Of a stretch of 64,000 bases of DNA, positions 12,935-26,079 are shown one piece after another; the stretch's first letter is position 1; each line of letters opens with the position of its first letter. The notes beneath the pieces were generated by a model. It was not told the origin of the DNA and searched no databases. It saw nothing but the letters and a program-made list of their open reading frames with translations. The translations under genes and the position numbers were made by a program. The DNA comes from Atriophallophorus winterbourni (lineage: Eukaryota; Platyhelminthes; Trematoda; Plagiorchiida; Microphallidae): positions 1 through 64,000 of the forward strand of contig JACCGJ010024238.1 in assembly GCA_013407085.1 (NCBI GenBank). The letters run 5' to 3'.

Positions 12935-13539
12935 CAAGGCCATGTTTGCAAAGACATCATACGGAGTTAAGATAGGACAAAAGCAAATATTTTCCTTTAT
13001 CAATAATTAATCTAAACAGCACAGTCTATACATATTAACATGTTTCCTGATACATGTCGATGCAACAGATACCAATACTGGTGATAGCATAACACTAACA
13101 ATAGTTTTTAAATTCGCGATTATTGAAGCCCCGAAAAACTCTGAATATTTTTCATATAGCGAGGAATGAATGTTCAGGCTGCGTGTGTTCCTGTTAGATC
13201 CAAATACAACATTGATTCTGAAACAACCAAAAAAAACAAGGACCGAGCGTGGAGAAAGAGTATATAATGTACATCGGCGAATCACAAATGGTATTTAACA
13301 AATTAAAAACTGAGTTAACGAGTAGAAGATTAATGAAATGTGAGTGATAACGATAAAAAGAAATCAAAAGATTAATATAGTGCTGTCGTTATTCGAAATG
13401 AAACGAGAATGTCTAAATTAACGAAAATATCAGACTGTACAAATCACTGCACTACAAACCGGTTTGAACCTGATCCCCCTGATGTCCTGACACGCCGAAT
13501 ATTTCTCGGTCAATATGGCGAAGAGTTCCGGTTCTTCCG

Positions 13540-13670
13540 ATTAGTAGGTGAATCGAGGACTCGTGGACATGACCTTAAGGTGCAAAAGCTTAGAAGTCTT
13601 AAGCTGAGTAATGCGAGGACGCTATCCACGCTGGTGGTGAACACTTGGAACTCGCTACTAATGAGCTCCT
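13540..13670 (+). mobile_element. LINE ORF2 tail fragment
   Basis: The plus-strand frame reads ESRTRGHDLKVQKL, then VVNTWNSLL, which is the conserved end of CR1/jockey-type ORF2 proteins. Only about 40 residues remain. Surrounding reading frames up to 13980 look like chance extensions. Confidence 0.6.
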
Positions 13671-13699
13671 GTCTCTACCATCTGAACAGACCGAGTTGG

Positions 13700-14590
13700 A
13701 TCAGCAGTTGATGAGAAAGATGTACCTGATCCCCGGAGTGATCTATTGGTGGTCCTCTACTATCCGGGCTTGCCTTTTTCATCAGAAGTCACCCGTGTTT
13801 ATTGTTTTGAAGAAGTTCAAGCGGGATTGTATCCCTTCTGATTTCGATACAGAAGAAGAATTATTGCCTTGTCGACTACGACTTTCAGATGACTGTGTAT
13901 TCTTCTCATTAGGTTACCCAGTAAGACGCTTCACATTTACTTCGTTTACACAGTCCAGCAAGCGTTCCACATTCAGCTGAGAATGAACTTTCCGAAACAA
14001 TTAAAAGGCATTTCACAGCAAGCCACTGATCTCTTCGTTCATATTGTGTCTCCTAGATTCTACTTTCATTCTAATAATGAAACTCTTGGAAGAGCATCAA
14101 GATAATGTCAGAGCATGATACGCCTATGAACATAAAACAGTATCTCATTTCACACTGCTCGAGTGGGGACAATTGAAGTGTCTTTTAAAGTTCTGAATAT
14201 TTGAGATTTTGATAGAAACAATCTCCTTCACACGGCTTTCCGTACAGAAACGCTGATTATTTTAATTCCAAATTGGCCACACTATCTGCTCACACTCTTT
14301 TAACAATAGGAAATGTGGTCTAGGACCTTAGGCTGCTGCAGCAGTTTTTGAAGCTATAGTATCAGTCATCACACTCGCAGTACACCTAGTTTGTTGATAA
14401 CCGCATCCGCAGAGCTGTATTATCAACGCCAGCATATTTCGTAAATATTTCCACGTATTTGTGAGACAATACTGCTTTGAATGCAATGGTTCTTACATAT
14501 CTATATGAAGCTGCTTATGCAGCTAATTCAGGTTAAAATACGAACCTGTCGGTCTACACATCCAGAAGGTTTACACACCCACTTGTATTG
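13700..14590. other. Intergenic stretch, nothing recognised
   Basis: No gene or repeat copy that I can support, apart from an open frame ending at 13980 that continues from the LINE tail without any recognisable motif. Confidence 0.3.
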
Positions 14591-14594
14591 TCTT

Positions 14595-14695
14595 TCTCAT
14601 GTCTGTCTAGGCCTCGGCAACCTGACAGTATCTTAGTTCACGTGCAGACTATGACTGCGGCACTTTGCATGAACCAGGCTTGTGATTTCATACAT
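14595..14695 (-). repeat. Dispersed SINE-like repeat copy, inverted
   Basis: The reverse complement matches 61616-61720 closely, including GGCAACCTGACAGTATCTTAG on the plus strand and CAGGCTTGTG near 14680. Identity stops near 14695. Confidence 0.65.
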
Positions 14696-15309
14696 CATAC
14701 TATCGGGCCACAGATCTGGCAGCGTCCATTGCTGATTATGCAGCGTATCCTTTTGTCTAAAACCAGGCAAAGTAAATGTATATTGACCGGTAAAAACTCT
14801 CCCAGGAATTCTTTTTGACAAAACCGGAAATAGGTAATATATTAAAAAATAATTCCCTGCGAAAATATAGTGATCAAAAACTTGTTCTAATGATCAGGCA
14901 TTTCGGCACACTGATCGTGCAATCATCTAGTTAGATCATGCCACGAATCAAAAACAACTTTTTTTGTTTTTTTCATGTCCAGTACTTTATTCCGTCTATA
15001 TTATATGATTCGCAAATTGGCTCAATTTCAAAATGAACGTATAAAGTGCACTAGCTAATCTTGCTCCAGATTCGTTATCGAAAGATTCTGTTGATAAACG
15101 CAGAGCGGTAAATATTTGCCGTTTTAGTAGAGACCCTTCCCACATGGCGGAATCCGTCACGTTCCACTCGTTGGCATTTAGTGGATATACCGCTGGAATT
15201 CTGTGTGAATGAAGAGAGCTAATAATACTCTGTTTATTTCACAAGTTTGAAAAAATCATCTTGCTGACAGTCCGTAATTTGAGCACGACTGGTCGCGGCA
15301 AAAAATTCG

Positions 15310-15385
15310 AATATGGTATGAAAACAAGCCTGATCCGCACAGTCAGAGACTGCATGTGGGCTAAGATACTGTCAGGTTGCCCGCC
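15310..15385 (+). repeat. Dispersed SINE-like repeat copy with internal deletion
   Basis: Begins TATGGTATGAAAACAAGCCT like the other copies. It lacks the CAGGCAAAGTG block, then continues with CAGAGACTGCATGTGGGC and GTCAGGTTGCCC before identity stops. Confidence 0.65.
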
Positions 15386-15699
15386 AAACTATAAAATACG
15401 CTTCAAAGTCGCGCGCAGTGCTGATAATATTTAGTCCCTAGCTTCGTAAGAAAACTAGCAGTTTACTTCTTCGAACGATATGCTAATATTCAGTTCAGTT
15501 TGCAGACTGTATGTGGCTAACGAGCCAATCGAGCGTCCAGATTGCTTTCGATGGTATGCCACAGAAGAGCTTCCACCACTTCAAACAATATCTTCACAAA
15601 TATCTTCTGGAATGCAACAGAAAAACTCCCCTTTCCAATAGGTGAGGAGAAACATTAGTGCGTTCCAAAGACAACATGAGGATCATACCAACTATTCCC

Positions 15700-16833
15700 T
15701 TACTGATAAAAATTAGGAAATAATGAAGGCCACACAGAGTCAAGTCCATTCTTGAAACCCCCTACCGAAGTAGAACAAACAACTTTTTTAGGAAGTCGAT
15801 TCCAGTAATTTACTACCCTTTCACTAAAGAAGAACTTACGAACATTGGACTTGACATGTCGCTTGGCCAGTTTTAATGGGTGGCCTCGAGTACCCACACT
15901 TGGCGCCAGAGCGTACAATTCACTGGGATGAATAGTACTGAAACCTGACATGATTTTGAAGGTTTCAATCATGTCCCCACGTAGCCTCCTCCTTTTTAGT
16001 GAAAAGAGCTTTAGACTCAGCAATCGTTCCTCATACGACCTACCCGATTGCCCTACAATCATACGAGTAGCTAAACGTTGAACACCTTCCAGCTTGGCAA
16101 TATCTTTTTCCAAATAAGGTGACCATACTTGAACGCAATACTCGAGATGTGGTCTCACGACCGCTTTGTATATTGGTATGAAAACCTCTGAGGACCTGCA
16201 TGATAAAACTGATCGAAGGCGAAAAATCTCTCTTCTGGCGCGTTGTGCAGCAGCTGCGCATTGATCAGCCCATTTAAAGTCAACTGAAACTTCTATACCT
16301 AAGTCACAAACTTTCGGCACCCCATTTATCTCAAGTATACCATCTGGTCCAGCAACCTATAGCTTCTTAATGACTTTAGACAAGAGATAGCTTTTAGTGA
16401 AGTTAACTGTAGCAGACCACTTGATGACCTTTTCTATATCCTCAAGAAGATCCTGTTCATCCAGTGACCGGATAATCTTGACATTATCTGCAAAAATATA
16501 GCAGGGGCACTTAAGCGACGCTGCCAAATCATCGATGAAAATGAGGAAAAGTAGCGGTCCGAGTACGGAACCCTGTGGGACTCCACTAACAAATTTTACT
16601 TTCGACGAACACATATTTCCTATCCTCACACGAAAGAATCTATTACTTAAGAAGCCTATTATCCATTTCTTAACAAGACAATCGATAGCCATATAACCAA
16701 ATTTGTCTGCAAGCAATCTGTGGTTTACCGAATCAATATGGATGAAAATCACATTAGCCAAACCTTTGGCATCGATAATCTGGTAATAGTGCATAAGCGC
16801 TACTAAACATTGGTTACACCCGATTGATTTCAT
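15700..16833 (-). mobile_element. CR1-like LINE, 5'-truncated RT fragment
   Basis: The minus strand from 16833 reads VSGVPQGSVLGPLLFLIF and then the palm motif CYIFADNVKI; the second catalytic aspartate of the FADD box is replaced by asparagine. After a frame break near 16340 a long open frame (16320-15700, 206 residues) covers the thumb and C-terminal region, including VRPHLEYCVQVWSPYL and YWNRLPKKVV. The endonuclease and N-terminal RT are missing, as expected of a 5'-truncated insertion. The long intact C-terminal frame suggests it is younger than most copies here. Confidence 0.8.
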
Positions 16834-17865
16834 GTAAAAATATTTAATTAATTCTTGATTTATCTAGAATAACTGACTAACTAATTCAAAATATTCATTC
16901 AAAGGTCATTCAGATTACTGATGTCACATCGAAATAAAAATACATATGTGGTAAAATTAAATATCCAGCATTGAACATCGGTCCAAATATTTCTTGTAAA
17001 AATAAAGTAGATCTAAAATAACTCCAAAATTTCCCACGAATAACTCAAATAAACAATCATCTTCTGTATACAGTAGTGGAATTTTTAACGGGATTTCTTG
17101 AACGGCTTCTCGGAGTCACATTTTCAGTGACGTTAGAATTCTCTCAATGGATAATGAAAATGATTATTACAAAAGTGTTCTGACCTAAAAAATTTCGTGT
17201 TATAGTTTCTAACCGTTCCCGTAATAATTTCAAATGTGTATCATATTGTTTAGAGCAAACGATCTGCGTTGCAATAATTATAAGTTCGCCTTTCCTTATT
17301 TTCTGAAACTTTCTTAGATTTTCCTCAGCTTATGGTTGAAATCTTCACACAGTACTATTTAGTTACGTGGATCAATGATAAATAGCAACAAAATTACACT
17401 CTTTGAATTCTCGAGCATTCGATTTTCTATGTGAGATAACGAGGTTCACTGTTCAATATTTCAATAGTTTATTATGGTTCAAAAAGCTAAGAGCTTGTAC
17501 AAACCGCAGTATAGATAGAGCGGTGGGTGGAAAAAGCAAAGAGAGAAATGTTTGAGTTTCCAAGGCCTTATAGCGGGCCTCATTCGCGTTTAACCTGCAC
17601 CATCAATTGATTTTTGTGGCATTTGGACAGGTAGGGCGTCAACCCGGGACACAGCTACCCACCACATCCTCCGGAACAGGGTCAGTTGAAACTGCGTGTA
17701 TACGGACTTCCGATACTGGGATCTGGAAGAGCAATGAAACTGACAAAGAGTTAGCGGGGTTGTGACGAAAATGCAAATGGCACAGAAAGAGAACTTACCG
17801 TTGCCACGAGCTAGTGAGTTTTGGGGAAAAATGCGGTAGGGTTTGTAAAAAAATGAAAATAGTGT

Positions 17866-20619
17866 TTACGGGGTACTTGTGTCTTGGGATTGGGAGATTT
17901 CATGGAGGTGAGAATCGAGGAGACCTTTGAATAAACCGAGAGAAGCGACCTCAAAAAGCGTGCCTGGAAGAGTGTTCCACTGACTGCATACTCTCACAGA
18001 GAAAAAGCTGTGTCGACATTCAAGCCTGCTCTGTTGATGTAACAGTTTGAGCTCATGTCCTCGGAGGTTAGTGCTTGGAGAAGGAACGAATAGGGAGTTG
18101 CATGGATGGGAGGGGTCAGTCAAGATCCGGTGGGTAATTAACATGTCACCGCGGTGAAGACGGTAGGTAACGGAGAATATATCTAAACTGCGTAACCTTT
18201 CCTCGTAAGACATGTTATGCATACCACGGACAAGCTTTGTCGCACGTCTCTGGGCTTTTTCGAGAAGGGACACGTCTTTGCATAGCCAAGGCTGCCAAGC
18301 CTGTACTGCGTATTCCAAGTGTGGACGGATGTAGACATTCAGCAGTGTCGGGAAGAGAAACCGGTCAAACCTGCCTAAAGCGCGGCGAAGTAAGCCAGTG
18401 TTGCGATTGGCTACTGCTGCGGCTCGTTCTCATTGCGTGGTGCAACCGAGATCGTGCTGGATGATGATACCGAGATCCTTTTCTTGTCGAACACTCTGAA
18501 GTACTGTTGAGCCCAAACTGTAGGCGACCGGATCTGAGTGTCGGATGGGGAGAACGCTACACTTGGAGGTGTTAAATGGGAGATGATTCCTCAAAGACCA
18601 GATGTGTAAACGATCTAAGTCATCTTGTAGGACGTGTAAATCCCTTGGCGATTTGAGTGAGCGCCAGATTTTGACATCGTCCGCAAATAGGAGGAACGGC
18701 GATTCAATGTTCTGGCCAATATCATTGAGGAAAATGATGAAGAGTCGGGGAGCCTTGTGGCAGACCGCACTTGATTGGGAAGCGGGCAGAATAGCAGTCA
18801 CGCATACGAACACAGATGGAGCGGTCACGAAGAAAGTACTTCATCCAGGACAATAAGGATGACCCTGTGATGATATTTTACCGTTCCTGTTTTCTATTAC
18901 TAACTGTATTCCTATTTCGCACATTAGTATTTTCACATTAGTATTCTTACAATCGGATCTAACATTCATAATCACAACAGACCCAACGCCGCAGGCAGCG
19001 AGTTTAAGTAAAAGAAGGCCTTGGTCGACGCGGTTGAATGCCTTGGAGAAATCCAGAAATACTGCATCGACACCAATGCCTTCGTCCAGGCATCCCGTGC
19101 GAGAAGCAAGTTGGAAGTGCATGAACGGTTGGCACGAAAGCCGTGTTGTCGTGTGATTAAAAGTCGATTTGTTTCTAGATGTGAAACAAGGCGGTCAGAG
19201 ATTATGCTCTCCATGGCTTTAGAAGTGACTGACAACAGCACAATGGGGCGATAATTTGCGGGTTCCGACCGGATACCACCTTTAAAGGTAGGCATGATAA
19301 CACCTTCTTTCCAAGCTTGGGGTACAGTGGCGGAGTCCATACAACGTTGGAAATACGTGGCAATTAGATTAGATATGTGCAATGCGGCTACTTTCAGGAT
19401 CTTAGGGTGGATGCCGTGGAGTCCTGGTGAAGAGTATTGCCGTAGACATGAAATCCTCTTGTGGACCGCATCAGAGGTAAACATTATTTCCAGCATTTCC
19501 TGTACGTCGTGAGGGAGAAGAAAAATGGGAGGAGTTTGTAGAATAAATAGGGTTGAAAATTGGGGCGTAGTGTTCAGACAACAGGTTTGCAGTTTCCGGG
19601 GCTGTTGAGGTGAGACCGTTTGCGCTGACTAGGGATGGAATCCCAACTTTAACTACCCGTCTTTCATTCAAAAATTGGAACAAACTTTTTGGGTTATCCA
19701 AGAACTTGTTACAGATGTGCATTTCATACTGGCATTTGTCCTGGCGGCTGAGAGATGTGCAACGATTGCGCAATGACTTATAAATGTCCCAGTCAGTTCT
19801 ATTTTGTCCTGTCTGGTAACACCGCCACGCCGCGTTTCGCTGTGCTATGGCTTTGCGTGTTCGGCTGCGAAGGAATGACCTGGGGTTCTTCCGACGGAGG
19901 GGCTTTTCGTGGCTCGCAAGACGTAGCAGCGCGTGCCACTGAGTTAAAACGTGGTCCATGCCAAATCGATTTGGTCAATCATTAAGAAATCCCATGAATT
20001 GGCTACGACGAGTTGGTGGAACAAGCCTAGATCAGTAATCCAGCGGCTCTTAGGACAGGGTTCGTTGAAGTAATCCATGAAAGAGACAAAGGTGAATGTC
20101 AAGACAACATGATCGCTGTTGCCCAAGGGAGGGTTAGACGAAAGTTGTTCAATCATTAACTCTTCGTTGGTGATGATGAGGTCCAGAAGGGATGGTGTAT
20201 TTGTGCCCCGAAACCGAGTAGCTTTGTGAACATGATTGTATAATGGATAGGTTGCCAATATTTCGGACAACGCGGTGGCGAATGGGTGGGAGGCATGTTC
20301 GCCATAAAGGCTGGGACAGTTAAAGTCGCCCATTATCAGTATGTGGAGAATCGTTTATTTAAAGCATGTCGAAGTGATGACAGAAGGGAGGAATCGAGCA
20401 GTGGGGTATTACTGGGAGATCTATAAACAACTGCAATCAGGAGAATACTGTCTTGCTTGAGTGGGATTTGGCACCAAAGAACATCAGAGTCAACCAACGC
20501 AGGGTCAGATAACTGTTCGCAGCGAAGCGATTTGTGATGATAGAACAGCACTCCACCTCCTCTTGTTGTAAGGTCGCAGCGAAGTAAGGACATGTTTGGA
20601 AGGGTGAGTTCCGCATCAT
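17866..20619 (-). pseudogene. CR1-like ORF2 (endonuclease-reverse transcriptase), frameshifted
   Basis: Successive minus-strand frames cover the whole protein. The APE-type endonuclease spans 20593-19944, with MGDFNCPSLYG, PSLLDLIITNE and NSDHVVLTF. The linker and fingers lie at 19959-18972, with SPGLHGIHPKIL and ANYRPIVLLSV. The palm lies at 18828-18430, with LLFADDVKIWRSL intact. The thumb and C-terminus lie at 18318-17866, with MEYAVQAWQPWL and LRGHELKLLHQQ. About 10 bases are lost after PQGS near 18775, and about 110 bases of unrelated sequence interrupt the RT at roughly 18866-18976. The encoded activity would be target-primed reverse transcription, but this copy cannot make a full protein. 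Confidence 0.8.
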
Positions 20620-20787
20620 GAACTGCGCTTGATAACCACGTCTCAGTAACGGCTATTAGGTCCCATGAGCACAGGGAATGGCTGTAACGGAGTTCCGGGA
20701 GTTTGTTCAGGAAACCAGCAGCATTTGTGTAACAGCATGAAAGGCTGCGTGATTGTAGAGTATGCAGTGTGGTGATAGGGTGTGCAG

Positions 20788-22116
20788 TTATTCCGCCGAT
20801 CTCACTGAAACCGGCTGCGGGGATTTTTTTGAAGCGGTCGTGTGAAGTTCGTCAGCAGCCTGATTTGTGCTGGGTATGACTGATGGTTGCGGACGAGGTC
20901 TTGGTTTGTCAACTGCGGAGCGAAGACGGACCTCTGTAGGTGCAAAGCGTTTGTTATCATACCACAAGCGCAAGGTAGTATTAACCATATCTTCGGATTG
21001 GAAGGTAATTTTCAGAATACGAGGGGCATTACCTTTGTAGCTGGAGGACGTGGGAAGGCGTTTCACGGCAGTCGTCAAAGTTCCGTGAATTTTGCTGAGT
21101 TCTTGGATGTAGCGCCACTGAGAACAGTCGTGTAGAGTGTTCTTAGCTAAGTCATCATCTTCAAGTTCAGGCACACCGTGGACAAAAATGCTGCGTTTAT
21201 CGTTCGCCGATTTCCAATCGTAGCCTTCTTGCTTTTGCATCTGCCTCTGAGACCAAGGAACGTCTGGAAAAATACGAACAGGCAAGTTTGTATTTCGGAG
21301 AAGGTGGGCCGAGAGCAATACCTCTTCAACCTTCTCCGGGGAGTCAAGGGTGATTCTGAGTAGACGTGGGGCATCCGCGTGAGGCGAGTTTGGGTGTCTG
21401 GAAAGACGTACTAAAGAAACCGGGTCTACGTCAAGTTTCAGTTTCTCACAGAGAGCTCGCCATTGTTGCACATCATCTTGCCTGCGTGCTTGAAAGCATG
21501 GAGATACACTCTCCGGCACATTTGTGCATACAATGGTCAGGGATCGCGTGTTCTTGTGATTGGCTTTTGGAGCTGCAGGCAGTTTCCCAGGGTTGTTTGG
21601 TTTTGGCTCTACCTGTGAAGCAGTGTGTGATTTTGTTGATCGAGTCACACTTGGCAATACCAGATCATCCTTAGGACTTGTGCAAGCAGGTGGGGAGTCT
21701 GTGTCCAGTAGAGACGCGAGGCGTAGTAGTCTGGTGACAATAGCACCATACGGGTCCGGAAGTGATGATATGGAAGCGTTAGCTGTTACCTCCGCGTAAG
21801 TAGTTTTCTTAGGGGGATCCTTAGCTGGTTTCAGGTTCAATGATTCGTTGAGAACAAAAGATGTAGGTGTTTGTCTACTGCGTTTATCAGCAAGTTTGTC
21901 CCTTTGATTCCGGGCTCTACAAGCAACGCAGAAGAAGAATATCTCTTCATTTGTTTGCTGTTTCAAAGAATCGTAGAACGACTTCGAGAGTTTCGTGCAT
22001 CGCATGTGCTGCCAAGCATCACACTGATCACACTGGATGGCAGGATCGTCATCATTAACATCCTGGCTACATTTTGCCCATTTATTTCGTTTAAGTATCG
22101 CATCTATGCGGCCCAT
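20788..22116 (-). CDS. CR1-like LINE ORF1 with PHD-like zinc finger
   Basis: An intact 442-residue frame starting ATG at 22116. Near residues 16-66 the pattern Cys-x(n)-Cys-x2-Cys-x4-His-x2-Cys and a final Cys-x2-Cys (CDQCDAWQHMRC, later FFCVACRARN) matches a PHD-like finger of the type found in CR1-clade ORF1 proteins. The middle is low-complexity and proline/serine-rich. Residues about 190-400 contain two similar segments, RLLRITLDS..EKVEEVLLSAHLL and RILKITFQS..DMVNTTLRLW, which look like tandem RNA-binding folds. ORF1 proteins coat the element RNA and act in the particle that retrotransposes. It ends about 170 bases before ORF2 coding begins. The intact frame beside a ruined ORF2 is notable. 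Confidence 0.75.
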   Translation of the reverse strand: MGRIDAILKRNKWAKCSQDVNDDDPAIQCDQCDAWQHMRCTKLSKSFYDSLKQQTNEEIFFFCVACRARNQRDKLADKRSRQTPTSFVLNESLNLKPAKDPPKKTTYAEVTANASISSLPDPYGAIVTRLLRLASLLDTDSPPACTSPKDDLVLPSVTRSTKSHTASQVEPKPNNPGKLPAAPKANHKNTRSLTIVCTNVPESVSPCFQARRQDDVQQWRALCEKLKLDVDPVSLVRLSRHPNSPHADAPRLLRITLDSPEKVEEVLLSAHLLRNTNLPVRIFPDVPWSQRQMQKQEGYDWKSANDKRSIFVHGVPELEDDDLAKNTLHDCSQWRYIQELSKIHGTLTTAVKRLPTSSSYKGNAPRILKITFQSEDMVNTTLRLWYDNKRFAPTEVRLRSAVDKPRPRPQPSVIPSTNQAADELHTTASKKSPQPVSVRSAE

Positions 22117-22134
22117 TATGCAGAAATATTGTAA

Positions 22135-25100
22135 TTGTATTCAGTTACGAAAGACAAATACGTATTAGCGTAACAAAAATTTGAACGGAAGATGAGTCAG
22201 ATGAATTGTAAAATAAATTGCAAAATGAATATTTATCAGAAATTCAACGAGGTGAATTCGTATCGCGCGCAAACTCGGATGCGTGAAGCTTGTGTGATCT
22301 CAATTCATGTAGACTCAGATTTCGTGCCATTTTAATCAACTAAATTAGTCTGCTTTCCTTGATCTTAAAGGGTACAATATCTAAGCTTTTTCTGTACAAG
22401 AAGCTTGGTTCAAGTGCATAGATGTTCTTCGAGTTGTTATAAACGATTGCAGACGTTTCTTCACGAAATTAGATGATGTCATCTGTGAAACATTTACCGA
22501 ACTGAAAAGGCAGTGGTCATTATTGAAATTAAGCTGCTGCGTGTGACCGCATCAAGTATGATTTACTGGAAGTAAAGCGTGTCTTTCTTTTTGGCCATAG
22601 AGCATATTCATTTGAACGTGCTCATTAATTAACTGAAACGTTGAGAAACGCTGGAATGCGACAAGCATTACCCCGAGCAATAAATTTAGTTCCCTCCTAA
22701 TTCACTCCATTTGCGTTTGGATACGTGTATATTAATATAAACGAATCGTGGTCATATCGTCTTGTAGACAGTTTGTGTCTGTGTCCCCCTTGTTTCTTAA
22801 CTCGTTCCACATCGTCCGATATAATATTTCTCACAATTAGAACATTCACGTTGAAAGGGTAATTGTGTCGGTGTTAGCTGCAGGTTTCACAATGTTCAGA
22901 CAGTCCTTTGTGCATCATTACCCTAAAGTGAGTGGATTTCTTCATTAATCTTCTAAATATGTTTCGGTTTTACTTTTGTTCTCCTGGACTGTTGTGATGA
23001 TTAGGCTTTTATTCTATTCATTCTTGTTGAACAATTCGAATACATATATCTATCCTTCTTTTGTTAGTTCTTTCATGCTGCAGTGCGTAATCGCACGGTT
23101 AAAATGCCTTTTGACGCGGCTCCGCTCTTTGGCTACGGGTTGCTTCTTTGTGAAGTTCAAAATTCGGCTGAATGCTGCTATGAAGTTTCAAGGTGCAAGG
23201 TTTTCGAAATTGGTTATCTACCACGATGTTTGAGAGCTGTTTTGATTTCAGAAAAAGAAACTCGTTAATTATTTTGATTCAATATTTCTCATGAAACTTT
23301 AGTTGAAATTGACGAATCTTCGATTTCTCCTTAAATAAGAAGAACATAAGGAAACTGCCTGAGTTTAGACGAGGGTAATTCAATGCGCCATGTGCAATTC
23401 GAATGAGCCAAGTTGAAGATATATTCAATAAATTATGTGCAATTCTCTAATGCGTAATTAGGTTCATTACTAGTGTTCTGTGTAATGGTATTTCACAAAA
23501 TCATTGTAAAACATTTACGAATTTTTACTGTGCGTACGAAACGTGTTGACTATATTCTAATAGGACAGCATCGTGTGTTACGTACAGAGTCTGGCCCATC
23601 AATCGAGATCAGAGAAAAGACTGACTATAAAATTATCCTTCTTTCACTCGTCGATGGGCTTACTTATAAGGAATATTTTTGAACAGCTTCAACGCATGAT
23701 GCCTAAATAATTTTCATTTAATAGCAACGAATAACGGGATTTTCATCAGAATAAATCATTCGCCCCTAATTCAAAATGCCATGAACGCTATGAGAAGTTA
23801 CAAAATGTTATAAAATACCATATCATCAGCGACCAATAGGTATCCCATGACATGCGTCGCAAAATTATCATTGAAAGGAGCTTTACTATAATTAACCGAG
23901 GACTGAACTCAATAAAAATTCAAAGCTGACTGTAAAGTTAAGGCCATTTACCTATACACTCTTTGGTCGCTAGAAGAGGAATACCTTGGTCCATGCTAGA
24001 ATAAATACTTGGATACCTAATACATCTGATCAAATGTGCAGTGACTGAATTTGCACTCAGTAGAACTTACAAAACGTTCTATTGAATAGACATTAATTGG
24101 TTTACCAGAGTCAATAGAAATACACTATGCTTGATGGAATGGAATGAAGTTGCGTATGCGAGATTAATGTGAATTAGAGTATCTGCGAGTATCTGCGGAC
24201 AATATTGCACACAACCTAAGGGAATGTTCATAGTTTAATTTCCGATCAACCGCTGTAGAATGCTTTCGAACAACAGAGCGGAGGATGCTTGACCTGTGTA
24301 TTTTGCAGAATGGCAATACCATGGCCTATATTGTTCAAAATAGTATTTAAATTTACGTAGTGAAAAGTCTATCAAAAATTATTTTAACTCAAAAATGCTA
24401 GCACGCGCATAACACAATAAAGAGAGTGTGTGGATGCTGTGAATAAACACACTATTGCACTGACATTGTTTAGTGTCTACCAGCTTCAGCATAAGATAGA
24501 GCATTCAAATGTAATTTCTTATTCTATCTTATGAAAGAAAATTAATTTTTTAAAAAGGTACCCGGAGTCAAACTTAAATAAAGTGGTTCTGACTTTTAGT
24601 GTAATGTCTCATATTTTGTTTTCTATCTGGCGAAAATTAATATTCTATATTTTTGTTCTCCTAAAATATATTGCGGATGAGCACACCTTACCCTTACTAG
24701 ACGTCTAACATGCGCTAATTTTGATTCAATATTGTGTAAATGCTTTACTTCCGCTGATTTTTCCGTAAACGATGGATTCTTCTCCAAATATAATTAACTG
24801 CCGAAACCGTGGTGCTTTGGTTACGCTTTAAAGAAAATTACTAGGCATCATATTATCGCCAACAAATTATTGGTTTCATTATGTACTAATCTAAAACAAG
24901 AGTAATCGGAGTGTATAACACATTTGATTTAAATCTCGCTATAGTAGAATGAAAATAATGCTGGACGAAAGTCATTTAAACACAAATTTAATCAACCTTC
25001 ATACAAACTATCGAGTTGCACAGTCTTACAAAGGCTAATCCATAATGTAATTAATGAAAACAACCACAATTTTTACAAGTTGTGGATTTATCGTGCCTAG

Positions 25101-26050
25101 CAGTTTGTAAAATCAGTGAGAGATCTAGTTCTTATTATACGTTAGTTGTCGCTAACTTCCTAAAGCTTTTAAAACATTGAAAGACAGTTATTTATGTGAG
25201 CAAAACACCAGTAATCTACCTTATCTAATTAACAACTATTGCTATATAATCCTTTGTGATCTTTCAGAATTTAATTTGGTTTGGTTACTGAAATTTCTGG
25301 AGTTGAACATGATTACCTTCAGATGTTCAGAGGCTCGAGGCGACACATCATCATAGGCGAGAGGCGAACCGTTAATTGAAGCAAACATTATTTCTGCAAA
25401 CTGGTTGGATTTAGCTATACACAACTTGACCCGTGGCATTCTGCGCTGCATAATTCCCAGAGAGTAAATTCTCAAAAAGTTTCGCATGTTCAAAAACTGC
25501 GGTGATTTAAAACGTAGCAACATTTTAAACGTGCAGCAAACCTGATTGTTTGGTGTTTAGCTACTCATTCAGTGATTTTGTCCCAAACTAGTAACAAGCA
25601 ATCTATTCATCTTATTTATACATACATAAACATTTTGGCTATGTTTTGGCTTTGTGGTAATTGTATATTAATTCGGTTTGTGAGCAATCACATCGCTAAC
25701 ATTTGTCTTATTCAATAACTACAACGTGACAGGTTGTAGCGATTACCACAGCAGGTTGTAGAAATACTGTCAGCCATATCGCATTATGCTAATATTCTAG
25801 ATATGTTCTTATAGATCGTCAAAAAGATTATTTTACTGTTAAAGGGAGCTTACATACAAACTCAACAGTAGTAAATTTGAATTTTGAGCAAATTTTGTGC
25901 GTTCAAACTAGGCAAAGATGAAAAGCTAATCGCACTTATCTCACATCACGGAAAAATGTGGAATGGCTGGAAGAGGCTGATGACTTACGCCTTATAACGA
26001 GTTTGCTTCGAATAAGTAGAGCTCGTAAATCCTGAATTTTATCCACTTAG
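22135..26050. other. Gene-poor stretch, nothing recognised
   Basis: Nearly 4 kb of AT-rich sequence without a recognisable exon, LINE fragment or RNA gene. Open frames at 22976-23268 and 25242-25523 (minus) have no motif I can name. Confidence 0.4.
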
Positions 26051-26079
26051 GGGAAATAAAACCCTCAATCTGAAGCCTG

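Larger units (their letters stand above)
17480..22130 (-). mobile_element. CR1-like LINE, nearly full length
   Basis: About 4.6 kb on the minus strand with ORF1 (22116-20788), the endonuclease and RT of ORF2 (about 20620-17866), and a 3' UTR to roughly 17480. ORF1 is uninterrupted; ORF2 is broken by several frameshifts. The ends are estimated from the limits of coding similarity, since no second full copy is present here. Confidence 0.8.

Noticed and set aside
25242..25523. 93-residue minus-strand frame as a gene
   Set aside because: No ATG-proximal signal, partner exon or recognisable domain; coding character is weak.
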